A stretch of DNA of 7,466 nt from Anaerolineae bacterium (lineage in GTDB: Bacteria; Chloroflexota; Anaerolineae; Aggregatilineales; UBA3940): NCBI GenBank assembly GCA_016926985.1, contig JAFGNO010000230.1, positions 1 to 7,466 on the forward strand. The letters run 5' to 3'. A program made the translations under genes and the position numbers. The notes beneath the pieces were generated by a model. The model was given only the letters and a program-made list of their open reading frames with translations. It was not told the DNA's origin and made no database searches. Within the stretch, counting starts at the first letter, position 1. The number at the start of each line of letters is the position of its first letter. Below, one piece after another: positions 1-7,279 of this stretch.

Positions 1-123
1 AACGGAGATTGTTTTTTTCATAAGTGACCACAGCTTTCTTGTTCTGCTCATATCCCTTTTGCTTATGCTATCAGTATACTGGATAGCTATCATCAAAGAT
101 AATTTATCTCTATTTAGTCCCAT
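1..123 (-). CDS. Possible partial minus-strand ORF running off the left edge
   Basis: On the minus strand an ATG at 123-121 opens a frame of 41 codons with no stop before the window edge. An AGGAG ribosome-binding-like sequence lies at 136-132, eight bases before the ATG, and a TGA in the same frame sits immediately before the ATG. The visible peptide starts MGLNRDKLSLMIAIQ and is rich in Lys, Arg and Ser, with no motif I recognise. The stretch is AT-richer than the other genes, so it may be intergenic DNA or horizontally acquired. If real it is transcribed divergently from the protease gene. Length, stop and identity are unknown, and a chance open frame of this size is quite possible. Confidence 0.2.
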   Translation of the reverse strand, partial: MGLNRDKLSLMIAIQYTDSISKRDMSRTRKLWSLMKKTISV

Positions 124-271
124 TCAACCCACTCCTCTCCTCTCGGCCAGCTGGTTGATATACGCCTCCGCCACCTGGCGGATAACAAAATCACCCGGTT
201 CGCAGCAGTCAATTCATCCTCCTGCCGGGCGTACTGAAGCCCGTAATTTTCTATGCTTATTACATCAACAA

Positions 272-303
272 ATGCAGAAGCGGGGCGCTGCGCCCCAAAG
301 CAT
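272..303 (+). promoter_or_regulatory. Hairpin in the presumed 5' UTR of the C25 protease gene
   Basis: GGGGCG (282-287) and CGCCCC (291-296) form a perfect six-base-pair GC stem around a CTG loop. ATGC (272-275) and GCAT (300-303) could close it further across an internal loop. It ends 18 to 25 bases before the ATG at 322, just ahead of an A-run and the AGGTG ribosome-binding-like sequence at 313-317. No T-run follows on either strand, so it is not a typical terminator. It could affect mRNA stability or translation initiation. It does not match any riboswitch class I know; in particular the conserved GGCAAACC of c-di-GMP-I aptamers is absent. Confidence 0.4.
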
Positions 304-321
304 AAAAAAGGCAGGTGCAAC

Positions 322-3300
322 ATGAATAAGCGCAAGGTATCAACACTCTGGAAGTTGCTGATCGTTTCACTCTTTATTTTTTTTCTTAATATAGCAGTCG
401 CGCCTGATATCGGGCAGGCCGCAGTAGTTGAAAAATCGGTTGCTGCTGTGCATGACAACCCAATCTCTGGTACCAGTAGCGGCAAACCGGTTAAAACACC
501 GCAGGCCAATGACGATGTCGCTACGACAGAAGAAGATGTCGCAGTAGCCATTGGCATTTTAGCCAATGACAAGCCCTCCCAGAAGAAGCAGACCCTGCTG
601 CCGGACACCATCCAGATTGTCAGCGGCCCCGACAATGGGACACTCTCGCTGAATATTGTGACCGGCGTGTTAATCTTCACACCCGCTCCGGATTTCAATG
701 GTACGGGCGGATTTTCATACACAGTGGCTGACACCACCGGCGCTGTGTCCAACCCAGCAGCAGTCACAGTGACGATCACTCCGGTTAACGATCCGCCACG
801 AACAACGGATGATAGCACCAGCACCCTTGAAGACCGGGCAGTGACCATCAATATCCTGGCCAACGATACGGGTAGTATTGACTCCAGTTCGGTGATTATC
901 CAGACCCAACCGCTGCTTGGTGAAGCGGTTGTTGATGCAGCGACCGGAGTGATCTCCTACACCCCGTCCCAGAATGCAAACGGTGAGGACCAGTTCTCCT
1001 ACACAGTGGCAGATTATTCCGGCGCCACGTCAGCAGAAACCTGGGTAACAGTGACCATCACACCAGTGAATGACTGCCCGGTGGCAATCGACGACGCAGT
1101 GAGTACCGAGGAAGATACAGCAGTTACGATTGATATCCTGGCAAATGACAGCGACGTGGACAACCGGATCAACCCTGCTTCATTGAATGTCACCTACGAC
1201 TGGTGGTATGGGGATGTCAGCGTTGATTACACGACTGGTCTGGTCACTTATACCCCCAGGCCGGATTGGAGCGGCACAGCCGTTTTCACCTATACCGTCG
1301 CCGACGAAATTTCGTCGAAAAGCAATGAAGCCCGGGTGACGATTACGGTTACGCCGGTCAATGACCTTCCTCAGGCAGGTGACGACCGGGGCGAAACACT
1401 GATGGATCAGCCGGTGACCATCGACATCCTCGCCAACGACAGCGACATTGATGGGCAGCTAAATACCTCATCAATCACCATTGTGAACAGCCCGGCTCAT
1501 GGCACCCTGGCAATCAACAGCTCAGGGATAGTGACCTATACGCCAACTTCCGGGTTCTTTGGCTCAGACAGCTTCACCTACCGGGTCAGCGACAATGAAG
1601 GTGCCCTATCCAACATTGCTCCTGTTACACTGTCCGTCTTCTCCGCCACCGATTTTCCGACCGTCAACCTGGAGGTCAATGAAGATGCCCTGTACCGGGT
1701 GAGCTATGAACAACTGATTGCAGCGGGTTTTGACTTTGCCGGAGCGCCAGCCAGCGCCTTGGCGATTGTCAATCGCGGCAACCCGGTACCCATTCGCGTG
1801 GTTGGCGGGACTGCCTTTGGCCCTGGTTCGAGCATCGATTTCAGCGGGCAGGCGGCAGACAGCCTGTACACCCGGACCAACATCTACCAACTCGTCGTCG
1901 ACCCGGCGCTGCACATTGCCATAGTGGAAGATGCGTCAAGCCCGGTCGGTGACAGTGCTGCCTTCTACATGGAGCAGGCTGTCTTTGATAGGAATACCGG
2001 ATATTTCTTCAACGCACCCATCAATGACCCCTGGTACGCGCAGGAGATGCTGGTCTACACCAGCGAGAAATTCTGGAACTATACGCTCCAGGTCGATCAA
2101 CTGGCAGCAGACCTGGCCCCTGCTTACCTGGATGTCCTGCTGTACGGTGGAACAGACTGGCCTTCCGCCTCGATTGACCATCATGTCACCATTCGGCTTA
2201 ATGGGATTGTTGTCGCCGATGAGTACTTCAACGGCACCGCGACTCGCGCCATATCGGTTCAGGTCCCGGCAGGAGTGCTGCAGGTGGGAGACAATATGCT
2301 GACCCTCACCCTGCCCGGAGATACCGGCGTGAGCTACGAGATTGCTTACTTCGAGCAGGCTGCCATCACCTATCCCCGCTGGCTCGAGGCCCGGGGCGGG
2401 TCACTGGCCTTCGCTGCCGATGGCAGCAGCATCCGGGTTGAGAATTACCAGTCTGCTGAGATAGTCGCCTACGGTATTAATGGCAGCGCCATCTCCTGGC
2501 TGAGCGGCATGGACGTGGTCGAAAGCGCCGGTGGTTATGCGGCAGTGCTGCCGGGTACGAGCAGCGCCTCCTACCTGGTTGCTGAAACCAGTGCAATTAA
2601 GACCCCTGGCCTGTCCACTCCGCGTGCGGACGCCGACATTACCAGTGGCATGGTTGACTTCCTCATCATTTCCCATCCGGATTTCATCACAGGCATCCAG
2701 CCGTTGGTCCAGGCCCGTGAGGCGCAGGGATATTCAGTGCAGGTTGTGGATGTCTATGATGTGTACGCTCAGTTCGCCGGCGGGAACTTCGACCCGCAGG
2801 CTATTAAGGGCTATATCACCTACGCAGTCAGCAACATGGGTGTCCGATATGTCCTGCTGGTTGGCGACGATACTTACGACTACCTGGGGTACCTGGAAAC
2901 CGGCTCGCAGAGCTTTATCCCAACCCTCTACACCCGGACTACCTACGCAACCTACACCCCATCCGACAACCTGTATGCCGACATCGATGGCAACCATACG
3001 CCGGACGTGGCGCTGGGACGCTTCCCGGTACGCACCGTCGAGGAGCTAAACAACCTGGTAGCCAAGACGCTGGCCTACAGTGGTAATGAATACCAGTCAA
3101 CAGCCATCTTTGCTTCGGGCAGCGATACTTTCTTCCAGGATGCCAGTGAGGCCCAGATTGGCCAATTGGGGACCGGATGGATGGTAGAACGCGCTTTCCT
3201 GGGCGCCCTGGATGTGGCAACTGCCCGAAGCGCGCTCATCGATGCGATTAACTCCGGTACCGCCCTGACCAGCTACTTCGGGCACGCATCCCCTGACCGC

Positions 3301-3675
3301 TGGACCTATGACGGGCTGTTCTATGCGAGCGACGCAAAGGCCCTCACCAACGCAGGTCGCCCAACGGTCATCACTTCATTTGGCTGCTGGACAACCTACT
3401 ATGTCACACCCTACGATGAAAATAAGCTGTTCCACGAGCTGCTGGTCGGGCAGAACGGCGCGGCAGCCTACATGGGTTCTGCGGTACTCGAATCGGCCCT
3501 GTGGGAGAGCCGGCTGGGCGAACTGGTGATGACTCGTCTGAGCGAACCTGGCATGACGATTGGCGACGCATTTCGCCTGGCCAAGACCCAGCTTGAGCAG
3601 GACTGGGGAGGTCACGTTCCCATCACTTACAACTGGAGCCTGCTGGGTGACCCGACGCTGGTTGTCACCCCGTAA
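322..3675 (+). CDS. Secreted gingipain-like C25 cysteine protease with four tandem-95 repeats
   Basis: A 1117-residue exported protein, probably an extracellular or surface cysteine endopeptidase. Residues 1-34 form a Sec signal peptide: basic MNKRK, a hydrophobic core of about 15 residues, and a likely cleavage near GQA-A. Residues 62-446 hold four Ig/cadherin-like repeats of 94-98 residues. Residues about 452-777 are a beta-rich region typical of C25 proteins (EDALYRVSYEQL, then an N-R-G-N-P-V-P-I stretch). Residues 778-1115 are the peptidase C25 domain, starting VDFLIISHPDF. His988 in YFGHASPDRW and Cys1022 in SFGCWTTYY are the likely catalytic pair, and the domain closes with NWSLLGDPTLVV. 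No type IX sorting domain, LPXTG or C-terminal membrane anchor follows, so release or repeat-mediated attachment is more likely. An in-frame ATG exists at 253, but 322 is preferred: AGGTG lies just upstream and the signal peptide then starts at residue 1. Substrate preference cannot be read from the sequence. Confidence 0.9.
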   Translation: MNKRKVSTLWKLLIVSLFIFFLNIAVAPDIGQAAVVEKSVAAVHDNPISGTSSGKPVKTPQANDDVATTEEDVAVAIGILANDKPSQKKQTLLPDTIQIVSGPDNGTLSLNIVTGVLIFTPAPDFNGTGGFSYTVADTTGAVSNPAAVTVTITPVNDPPRTTDDSTSTLEDRAVTINILANDTGSIDSSSVIIQTQPLLGEAVVDAATGVISYTPSQNANGEDQFSYTVADYSGATSAETWVTVTITPVNDCPVAIDDAVSTEEDTAVTIDILANDSDVDNRINPASLNVTYDWWYGDVSVDYTTGLVTYTPRPDWSGTAVFTYTVADEISSKSNEARVTITVTPVNDLPQAGDDRGETLMDQPVTIDILANDSDIDGQLNTSSITIVNSPAHGTLAINSSGIVTYTPTSGFFGSDSFTYRVSDNEGALSNIAPVTLSVFSATDFPTVNLEVNEDALYRVSYEQLIAAGFDFAGAPASALAIVNRGNPVPIRVVGGTAFGPGSSIDFSGQAADSLYTRTNIYQLVVDPALHIAIVEDASSPVGDSAAFYMEQAVFDRNTGYFFNAPINDPWYAQEMLVYTSEKFWNYTLQVDQLAADLAPAYLDVLLYGGTDWPSASIDHHVTIRLNGIVVADEYFNGTATRAISVQVPAGVLQVGDNMLTLTLPGDTGVSYEIAYFEQAAITYPRWLEARGGSLAFAADGSSIRVENYQSAEIVAYGINGSAISWLSGMDVVESAGGYAAVLPGTSSASYLVAETSAIKTPGLSTPRADADITSGMVDFLIISHPDFITGIQPLVQAREAQGYSVQVVDVYDVYAQFAGGNFDPQAIKGYITYAVSNMGVRYVLLVGDDTYDYLGYLETGSQSFIPTLYTRTTYATYTPSDNLYADIDGNHTPDVALGRFPVRTVEELNNLVAKTLAYSGNEYQSTAIFASGSDTFFQDASEAQIGQLGTGWMVERAFLGALDVATARSALIDAINSGTALTSYFGHASPDRWTYDGLFYASDAKALTNAGRPTVITSFGCWTTYYVTPYDENKLFHELLVGQNGAAAYMGSAVLESALWESRLGELVMTRLSEPGMTIGDAFRLAKTQLEQDWGGHVPITYNWSLLGDPTLVVTP
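505..1659 (+). repeat. Four tandem-95 (Ig/cadherin-like) repeats within the protease gene
   Basis: Four successive units cover protein residues about 62-157, 158-251, 252-348 and 349-446. Each has an early T-E-E-D-like segment, then ILAND, a G-T-L or V-S-V strand, a Y-T-P or F-T-P motif, an F-x-Y-x-V-A-D or V-S-D strand and, in the first three, a closing TPVND junction. The fourth ends differently (SVFSATDFP), marking the transition to the C25 pre-domain. Repeats 3 and 4 carry ILANDSDVD and ILANDSDID, acidic stretches typical of calcium-binding cadherin-like folds. Repeat 1 (LANDKPSQ) and repeat 2 (LANDTGSID) lack the full acidic stretch. The units are diverged at DNA level, so this is an old duplication. 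Such repeats usually act as rigid spacers or adhesion modules. Confidence 0.88.
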
Positions 3676-3693
3676 CTGCAGCAATACGACGAG

Positions 3694-3737
3694 CACAAGG
3701 CCCTGCGGCAGGCACGTACAGGCTGCAGGGCCTGTTT
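3694..3737 (+). terminator. Probable terminator or attenuator hairpin after the protease gene
   Basis: AGGCCCTGC (3698-3706) is exactly complementary to GCAGGGCCT (3725-3733). The stem extends inward by a G-U pair and two G-C pairs (3707-3709 with 3722-3724), giving about 12 pairs and a loop of about 12 bases. It lies 22 bases after the protease stop. Only a short TGTTTCAAATT tail follows, so the U-tract is weak and read-through into the kinase operon is possible. Confidence 0.55.
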
Positions 3738-3783
3738 CAAATTAACGAAGCAGAACAGAGAACCTCGGGAACGGGGATGAGGT

Positions 3784-3789
3784 AAGGAG
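3784..3789 (+). promoter_or_regulatory. Ribosome binding site of the dual kinase gene
   Basis: AAGGAG lies seven bases before the ATG at 3797, near-ideal spacing. It supports 3797 as the start, and the protein read from there shows no sign peptide or missing N-terminal domain. I cannot pick out a convincing promoter in the 120-base gap after the protease gene. Confidence 0.75.
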
Positions 3790-3796
3790 CAAGCAC

Positions 3797-6337
3797 ATGG
3801 CAGTACACAATATATCTCAGGAACGGGTTAATCTACCCGGCAACCTGTCGGCTACCGCACAGGCTTATGATCAGGCTCTCATGTTTGGCCATGATCTCCG
3901 CCGCATCTATATGCTCGAGAAAACGAAGCGGCAGCAGGTTGAACTGGCCAACCAGGTACTGAGTGCCATTTTTACCTCGATCCCGGAAGGATTGGTGGTG
4001 CTTGATGACCAACTCAATGTCCGGCAAACCAACCCGGCCTTCTGCAACCTGGTCGAGGTCGCTGAAACCGAGGTGCTGGGCCAGCCGTTTGAGCAGTTCA
4101 TTCGCTCAAGTGCCCTTACTGACCATTTGCGCCAGATGTCCGCCGATGGACAACAGGGGGGGACGTATGAAATTCTGCTGAAGGAACCGGTGGCAAGGTC
4201 GGTCATGGTCGATATTGCCCGGCTCAACGCAGGCCGTGTAAGCGGCTGGGTGCTGATCCTGCGCGACCAGAGCAAGCGCAAACAGCTGGACTACCTGAAG
4301 ACCGAGTTTATCAATATCGCCGCCCACGAACTCCGCACGCCGCTCACCCTGATCATCGGGAATGCTGCACTGCTGCACGAAGATGTGCTGGACGACATAC
4401 CTCCTCTTTACCAGGGCAGCTTATCGGCCATTGTTGACGGCGGGCAGCGGCTGGCGGGTATTGTGGAACAGTTGACCGAGTTCGCCAACCTGGTTGAAGG
4501 GGATAGCACGCCCGGCATATCGACATTCAGCATCCAGGAACTGGTTGCTGATTCAGTTGGCCAGATCCGAGGGCGCAGCGATGCCCGGCAGGTCACTATC
4601 CAAACCGAGTACCCGGACCATCCGGTCATGCTGGAATCCAACCAGATTTTGCTGCGCGGGGCCTTGCACCAACTCCTGATGAACGCGGTGAAGTTCAACA
4701 CTGGCAATGGACAGGTGTTGGTACAGGTTTATGAACGCGATGAAGCGCTGGTCATAGAAGTGTCCGACACCGGGATCGGTATACCAAAGGCAGATTTGCC
4801 GAATATATTCGACCCGTTTTATCAGGTTGAGGACCACTGGACGCGCCGCGTAGGTGGGCTGGGATTGGGCCTGACCATTGCCCAGTATGCCGCCCAGCAG
4901 CTGCGAGGTTGCCTGGAGGTCAGCAGTGAACTGGGTAAAGGCACGACATTTACCCTCCAGGTGCCCTTACGATTTGACCACAATCTGTATGAAATTGATG
5001 ACCTGCGTGAGCAGTTGGCGCTGTCACACAAACAGTCGCTGGCCTATGCCCGCGAAGTCAGAACACTGTATCGCGAGCTGAAGGACAGCTTCAGCCACAA
5101 GCTCATATCCGTCCTGCGTGATTCCGCAGCGATTCTCAACGACATGGACAACCTGGAAACGGCATTGAACAGCCTGCTTGAGAATATCCAGCGTGTCATT
5201 CCATTTGATGCAGCAAGTGTGATGCTGGTCGAGGAGGGTCTCGCAGCGGTTGTGTGCCAGAAAAACAACCACGAAACAACCCTGCCATCTACAATAGCAT
5301 CTGTCATTCCCATTCACACAGTCGGGTACCTGTCGTCCATGGCATCATTCAGGCAGCCGGTGCTGATAGCAGATACGTCAGATGCGGCTGGCTGGAACTC
5401 TCTGGAAGGGCATGAATGGGTGCGCTCTTACCTGGGTGTCCCCATTTGCCACGAGGACCGGGTGATGGGGTTTATCAACCTTGAGAGCATGAGCCCGGGA
5501 AGCTTCGTTGACCATCATGCGGAGTGGCTTGAGGCTTTTGCCGACCTGGCGGCGGTCGCGTCACTTCGCGCGACCTGGTGTGGCCAGATCCAGACACAGA
5601 ATAAGCTGCTGGAAACCAGCAACCAGGATCTTGACACGTTCAGCCAGATGGTAGCGCATGACCTGAAAACGCCCTTATCGGTCATTTTGGGGCATGCAGA
5701 CCTGATGACGGTAGGTGATGCCAGCAGTCAGGAACAAACGGAGTCGGTACTTATCATCAAGGGACAGGCCAGGAAAATGGCGACGATGATTGATGAACTG
5801 CTGCTTCTCGCTCGAATCCGGGAGGATGAGAGGTCGCCAGTCAGCGTTGAAGGAGGGCTGGCAGTTGAGGCTGCGCTCCAGCGGCACGGTCAAAAGATCC
5901 AGGAGCGCGGCATCGAACTACATGCCGACACTCTTTTTCCGCCGGTTATGGCTCACCATGCCTGGCTGACCGAGATATTCTCCAATCTCATAGAAAATGC
6001 GGTGAAGTATATCGGGCGGGATAACCCGCACCCTGAAATCTCTATCCGGGGATATGCTGAAGAAGAGGGACGCGTGGTGCGCTATGAAGTACAGGATAAC
6101 GGGCTGGGGATTGAGCCGGGTTACCTGATTAACTTGTTTGAAAAGGGAACCCGTTATCACCAAAGCGAAGCCAACGGCACCGGGTTGGGCCTGTATATTG
6201 TGAAGAGAATGATTGACAAGCTGGGTGGTGCCATTGAAGTTGACAGCGAAGCGGGTGTTGGAACAACGTTCTCATTCAAGCTGCCTTCGGGCACAAACAG
6301 AGCAGTCATTAGGGAGGAAGAATCATGCAGATCGTAA
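3797..6337 (+). CDS. Cytoplasmic sensor protein with two complete histidine kinase modules (PAS and GAF)
   Basis: An 846-residue protein without membrane segments, so a soluble sensor. Order: N-terminal helical segment (about 15-52); PAS domain (about 54-160, with SIPEGLVVLD); first HisKA with AHELRTPL and phospho-acceptor His177; first HATPase with Asn296 (NAVKFN), Asp324 (DTGIGIP) and GGLGLGL at 353-359; a helical, probably coiled-coil linker (about 398-450); GAF domain (about 452-594, with SYLGVPI and VMGFINLES); second HisKA with AHDLKTPL and His621; second HATPase with Asn734 (ENAVKY), Asp767 (DNGLGI) and GTGLGL at 794-799. Both kinase cores keep the H, N, D and G boxes, so both may be catalytically competent. 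There is no receiver or HPt domain. The stop overlaps the next start by 13 bases, and a CheY-like receiver lies two genes on as a likely phosphate acceptor. The ligands of PAS and GAF cannot be told: no haem or chromophore residue can be assigned. Confidence 0.93.
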   Translation: MAVHNISQERVNLPGNLSATAQAYDQALMFGHDLRRIYMLEKTKRQQVELANQVLSAIFTSIPEGLVVLDDQLNVRQTNPAFCNLVEVAETEVLGQPFEQFIRSSALTDHLRQMSADGQQGGTYEILLKEPVARSVMVDIARLNAGRVSGWVLILRDQSKRKQLDYLKTEFINIAAHELRTPLTLIIGNAALLHEDVLDDIPPLYQGSLSAIVDGGQRLAGIVEQLTEFANLVEGDSTPGISTFSIQELVADSVGQIRGRSDARQVTIQTEYPDHPVMLESNQILLRGALHQLLMNAVKFNTGNGQVLVQVYERDEALVIEVSDTGIGIPKADLPNIFDPFYQVEDHWTRRVGGLGLGLTIAQYAAQQLRGCLEVSSELGKGTTFTLQVPLRFDHNLYEIDDLREQLALSHKQSLAYAREVRTLYRELKDSFSHKLISVLRDSAAILNDMDNLETALNSLLENIQRVIPFDAASVMLVEEGLAAVVCQKNNHETTLPSTIASVIPIHTVGYLSSMASFRQPVLIADTSDAAGWNSLEGHEWVRSYLGVPICHEDRVMGFINLESMSPGSFVDHHAEWLEAFADLAAVASLRATWCGQIQTQNKLLETSNQDLDTFSQMVAHDLKTPLSVILGHADLMTVGDASSQEQTESVLIIKGQARKMATMIDELLLLARIREDERSPVSVEGGLAVEAALQRHGQKIQERGIELHADTLFPPVMAHHAWLTEIFSNLIENAVKYIGRDNPHPEISIRGYAEEEGRVVRYEVQDNGLGIEPGYLINLFEKGTRYHQSEANGTGLGLYIVKRMIDKLGGAIEVDSEAGVGTTFSFKLPSGTNRAVIREEESCRS

Positions 6338-6843
6338 ACCAGAGTTTCCCGGTAGATATCCTGACCAGTTATTATCGTGTACATGGCGAGTTGGTGACGC
6401 GCGGCGACCCGACCATGTATCTAAACAACCAGGAGATGTCCCTGTTCACCATCAGGCAGGCCACGCTGATGCCTTTGCGGCCCGGAATGCGGGTTGGGGC
6501 GGTTATGATGGATGAAATACTCATGCCCAAAGCAGAGCCCCAGCTTATCATCCTGGGGAAGTTTGATCCTCAAGTACGACTGCTGCCCAAGAGCGAGAAT
6601 CTGGTGTGTTTTACCGATTCGTTTGTACTGAATTGCACATTCCATATGTCGCCTGATACACGCGTGGAAGACATGTTTTTTATGCAAGCCGGCCCCTTTT
6701 ACGCCGCGACCAATATCAAGGTATCGTCAATGTTCTCGCAGGGGGTTGACGTTAACACCTTCTCCGAGTTCGGGTATCTGCGCGGTGATGCTATCCGGGC
6801 TTTCTATACCCAGGCGGCAGACCAGGCGGTTAAGGCTGCGTAG
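6325..6843 (+). CDS. Uncharacterised 172-residue protein between kinase and receiver, with two related halves
   Basis: I do not recognise this gene with certainty. It starts inside the last codons of the kinase gene (13-base overlap), with an AGGGAGG ribosome binding site at 6311-6317 seven bases upstream, which suggests translational coupling. The protein is predicted soluble and beta-rich, with no signal peptide or membrane span. Residues about 13-80 and 95-162 appear to be diverged copies of one fold. YYRVHGELVTRGDPTMYLN in the first half matches the pattern of DSFVLNCTFHMSPDTRVED in the second. Each is followed by an F-x-x-x-x-A/N strand, and each half ends in a hydrophobic strand (QLIILG; IRAFYT). 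From memory the first half resembles small DUF6812-type domains of Actinobacteria and Chloroflexota; this is unverified. Its position suggests a role in the kinase-receiver pathway, as adaptor, sensor subunit or target. That is inference only. Confidence 0.85.
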   Translation: MQIVNQSFPVDILTSYYRVHGELVTRGDPTMYLNNQEMSLFTIRQATLMPLRPGMRVGAVMMDEILMPKAEPQLIILGKFDPQVRLLPKSENLVCFTDSFVLNCTFHMSPDTRVEDMFFMQAGPFYAATNIKVSSMFSQGVDVNTFSEFGYLRGDAIRAFYTQAADQAVKAA

Positions 6844-6877
6844 ATAATCTGACGGGATGAACAGATTGGTGGATGGC

Positions 6878-7252
6878 ATGAAGAAAATCCTGATCGTTGA
6901 CGATAGGCCGGAAATCCGGGAACTGGTCAGTGTGACGCTGGAAATCGATGACCGCTGCATCCTGCTGCAGGCGGCAAATGGATATGAAGCCCTCTCGGTG
7001 ATCCAGTCCGAGATGCTGGATATCGTGCTGCTTGATATCATGATGCCCGGCGACATATCTGGTTTAGACGTTTGCTGCCAGATTAAAGCAAACCAGCGAA
7101 CCCACCATATCTACGTGATTATTCTTTCAGCGCAGGGTCAGGAATGCGATATTCAGGCTGGTTTTGCCGCAGGTGCAGATGATTACTTCCTCAAGCCTTT
7201 CAGTCCCCTTGAGTTGATCCGGAAGGTTGAGAAAATCTTACCTGGCTGCTAA
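6878..7252 (+). CDS. Single-domain (CheY-like) response regulator
   Basis: A 124-residue stand-alone receiver domain that fills the whole protein, with no DNA-binding or enzymatic output. MKKILIVDD opens strand 1 and supplies the acidic pair Asp8 and Asp9. Asp53 in LLDIMMP is the phospho-acceptor, Ser84 in ILSAQ the switch residue, and Lys106 in FLKPFSP the conserved lysine. An ATG at 6857 would add seven residues (MNRLVDG). I prefer 6878 because receivers usually begin right at this strand and GGTGGA at 6868-6873 can serve as a close ribosome binding site; the alternative cannot be excluded. The gene lies 34 bases after the unknown gene and so is probably co-transcribed with the dual kinase, its likely phosphodonor. 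With no output domain it should act by protein contact or as a relay intermediate, like CheY or Spo0F. Confidence 0.93.
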   Translation: MKKILIVDDRPEIRELVSVTLEIDDRCILLQAANGYEALSVIQSEMLDIVLLDIMMPGDISGLDVCCQIKANQRTHHIYVIILSAQGQECDIQAGFAAGADDYFLKPFSPLELIRKVEKILPGC

Positions 7253-7279
7253 ACCCGACGGTTGCCGGGAGGAGAGCAC

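Larger units (their letters stand above)
1..321. other. Leader region without a secure gene
   Basis: No convincing + strand gene lies before 322. A + strand frame open from 59 to 325 has no ribosome binding site or recognisable motif and ends inside the start of the protease gene. The first 120 bases are AT-rich and contain a TATACT box at 75-80, but no -35 element at the right distance, so I do not call a promoter. The minus strand shows a possible partial ORF (1-123) and peptide-like text split between two frames (124 to about 254). A GC-rich hairpin at 282-296 lies in the presumed 5' untranslated region of the protease gene. Confidence 0.5.

Noticed and set aside
253..321. Earlier ATG at 253 as start of the protease gene
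   Set aside because: It would put 23 non-hydrophobic residues before a clean signal peptide, has no good ribosome binding site, and would translate through the GC hairpin.
114..863. Long minus-strand open frame of 249 codons
   Set aside because: Most of it lies opposite the signal peptide and first repeats of the protease gene, whose + strand protein is clearly real. The frame is a shadow, apart from the short text near 254-200 discussed as a finding.
2531..3049. Long alternative + strand open frame inside the protease gene
   Set aside because: It gives low-complexity Ser/Arg/Thr/Pro-rich text typical of an off-frame reading of a real gene. It has no ribosome binding site and fully overlaps the C25 domain.
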